From positions 68,368,926-68,432,925 of the forward strand of contig CM049309.1 in assembly GCA_026874595.1 (NCBI GenBank): a stretch of DNA of 64,000 nucleotides, in the 5' to 3' direction. Each line of letters begins with the position of its first letter. Position 1 is the stretch's first letter. A model generated the notes under the pieces. The model searched no databases and had not been told where the DNA came from. It was given only the letters and a program-made list of their open reading frames with translations. Origin of the DNA: Sipunculus nudus. Its lineage: Eukaryota; Annelida; Sipuncula; Golfingiida; Sipunculidae. A program made the position numbers and the translations under genes. Below, one piece after another: positions 62,199 to 64,000 of the stretch.

Positions 62199-63052
62199 GA
62201 TCATGGCCCCCTCCCCTCCCTAAATCCTGGCTACGCCCCTGTCACTAGGGAAATTCATCATCCCATGCACATATGAACCATAATGCTGATGCATAACACA
62301 ATGGCTATTTATAAATACATTATACATGGCAGTTAAAGCCATCATATCACAAAAGACGTGAAAGTTACAAAGTTTGCAAAAAAATCATTGGGGATTCACA
62401 ACCAAATTTTATGATCTTATGATTTTGACTCAAATTTTATGCTTTTTTATGCCAATTGTTGTTTTTGGGTGAAAATTTATGAATTTTATGATTATCGTCA
62501 CCGTGAGAAGCCTGCCAATGGGGAAAAAAGTATAGAAAACCTGCGTGAATAAAAGAATGAAATAATTTTTAAAAAGTATGGAAAAGTATAAATCATTGTA
62601 TAAACTACAGAACAGGTAAATGTAAATTATTCTATGTGATACTTTAACATAAGCTTGAAATATGATGTTAGCAGTTAAATGTCGAGTTACAGCTCAAGTC
62701 CTCTGGAATTCATATTTCCAGTCATTTTATCATAAATACTCACAAGATATTGGCAAATCTCTGCTTCATAAAAAGTAAATAATAAATGAAAAAGTTATAA
62801 AACATGTATTAATGGTTCTAAAGTATATGCATAAACAGCCTAAATTCGCCATCTTGATATTGATTTGTAGGAAATTAGCTACATTAGAAAATCCATGAAT
62901 TCTGTCATTTTGTGGGCACTGCTATGAATAACAGGATAAAAACCTTTAAATGACCCAGCTGAAAGAATAAGGTACATTTAGTCAAACTAGCTCAGGTCTT
63001 ATAGTCTTAGCGATATTTGTCTAAATAATAAGAACAATTAAGCGATTTAAGG

Positions 63053-63308
63053 CGTACCGGAAACAGACCATATTTGCAATTTTTAAATATTTCTGCCGAC
63101 ATCCATCGGGGCGGCCGCTTGGGTGTCCGTCAGCGGGGTTGATATCAGCTATTGGGTGGACAAAAAGTGTCCGTTGTCCTGAATAGCGGGGTGTCCGCCC
63201 CAAAGGGGTACTTAAAAGAGAAAATACGCTCGGTCGGCCCAAAAACTGTCCGTTAGGCGGGGTGTCCGCTCCAGAGGGCTGTCCGCATCTCAGGGTTTCA
63301 CTGTATAT
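63053..63308. repeat. GC-rich dispersed repeat with GTGTCCG words
   Basis: GGGTGTCCG or GCGGGGTGTCCG recurs at about 63121, 63189 and 63258, and CTGTCCG at 63247 and 63280. The right end reads CAGGGTTTCACTGTA, which looks like the end of a DNA-transposon-derived repeat. The composition differs sharply from the AT-rich flanks. Confidence 0.5.
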
Positions 63309-64000
63309 AACCAAGGGACCAATGTGTCATGGCACTCAGCTGTCTATCAGGGCTAAATAATTCTAGCATGGATCACTATCAAATGACTGTCATTATGACC
63401 ATCACTACAATTATTCTAATTTCAATCAAAAGTTATATGATGGTTAGGATACAAGTCTGAAAGAAACTAACCATATCAGTTAATTAATTTAATTCCTATT
63501 ATTTAATGGTGAGCAAAACTGAGCTATGAATGTTATCAACCTGACTCAAAGGTCATAAAACTTAAATTAACATCTGGTGCGTCTTTATACTAACAATAGG
63601 CGAAACTTTAATATGAATAACATACTATAAGTAGTATCAGCAGTCATTATTTGAATTTACAGAAATCGTTGCAATAATATTTTGTGATCTGACCATGTGT
63701 TTCCTAATGTTGAAACTGAGCATGTTAGCAATTAGTGAATTTAAGATCTATACTATTACCATGGTCATTGGAAGGCTTTTTAAAAAGCTGTTGACAGATC
63801 AACAGTTTAAACATTTGTTCAATTATACCTTTTTTATTAAACCAAATATTTTTTCTCTCAATTTTATAAAATTTTACAGTTGCAATAACGACCCCTGGCC
63901 ATACAGGATATAATATTTAATTCAACAGTGCTTACGACAACAAAAAATTAGTCTCATTGTTAAATATTTAACTAGGGACCCATGGGTCTCGACGCTCATC

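Larger units (their letters stand above)
61083..62514. mobile_element. Possible hAT-like element with CAGGCTTC ends
   Basis: CAGGCTTC at 61083-61090 is inverted as GAAGCCTG at 62507-62514, and both ends are followed inward by TTTTATGAATTTTATG-type sequence. Flanking 8-mers (CCACTATG and CCAATGGG) agree at 5 of 8. The interval contains G/C tracts, (TA)n and the inner element at 61431-62198. Ends are short, so this is tentative. Confidence 0.35.

Overview
The window is eukaryotic, AT-rich, and looks like an invertebrate animal genome, possibly a mollusc (tentative). Evidence is a spliced multi-exon gene with GT-AG introns, many (TA)n arrays, decayed non-LTR and Penelope-like retroelements, tRNA-derived SINE relics, terminal-inverted-repeat elements and a 4-kb satellite. 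There is no operon structure, ribosome-binding site or CRISPR array.

The only confidently identified host gene runs on the minus strand from an ATG at 34657 to the left edge of the window. It is the 5' part of a TRPN (NompC/TRPN1) mechanotransduction channel gene. I resolved 18 coding exons, all joined in phase 0, encoding 1,376 residues without a frame break: a 710-residue first exon followed by 19 ankyrin repeats, mostly one repeat per exon. The repeats match the order and repeat-specific quirks of Drosophila NompC from repeat 1 to repeat 19. The remaining repeats (NompC has 29), the linker, the channel domain and the TRP helix must lie to the left of position 1. The unusual part is exon 1: about 680 residues of predicted disordered, Ser/Asp/Lys-rich sequence with a 60-bp coding minisatellite, placed before the short conserved pre-ankyrin segment.

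Introns hold most of the mobile DNA. Intron 13 (3842-5410) has a 545-bp foldback element with about 85-bp inverted repeats and TA target duplication, plus a degenerate minisatellite. Intron 11 (6109-8633) has a broken Penelope-like GIY-YIG endonuclease fragment. Intron 7 has a tiny inverted-repeat element. Intron 4 (12822-20092) has a 216-bp tandem duplication and a broken L1/Tx1-like LINE on the opposite strand, itself interrupted by a hairpin-ended insertion. Intron 17 carries a truncated copy of the start of exon 18.

Upstream of the gene (34658-64000) I find no convincing host gene. This part holds (TA)n clusters, a tRNA-derived SINE relic, a 4-kb array of a 16-bp satellite (about 39250-43258), a decayed CR1/L2/Rex1-like LINE 3' end with a 40-bp tandem repeat, a second SINE relic, a 372-bp tandem duplication and several G/C-tract elements with inverted repeats. 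The many short reading frames there are explained by repeats or are too short to support.
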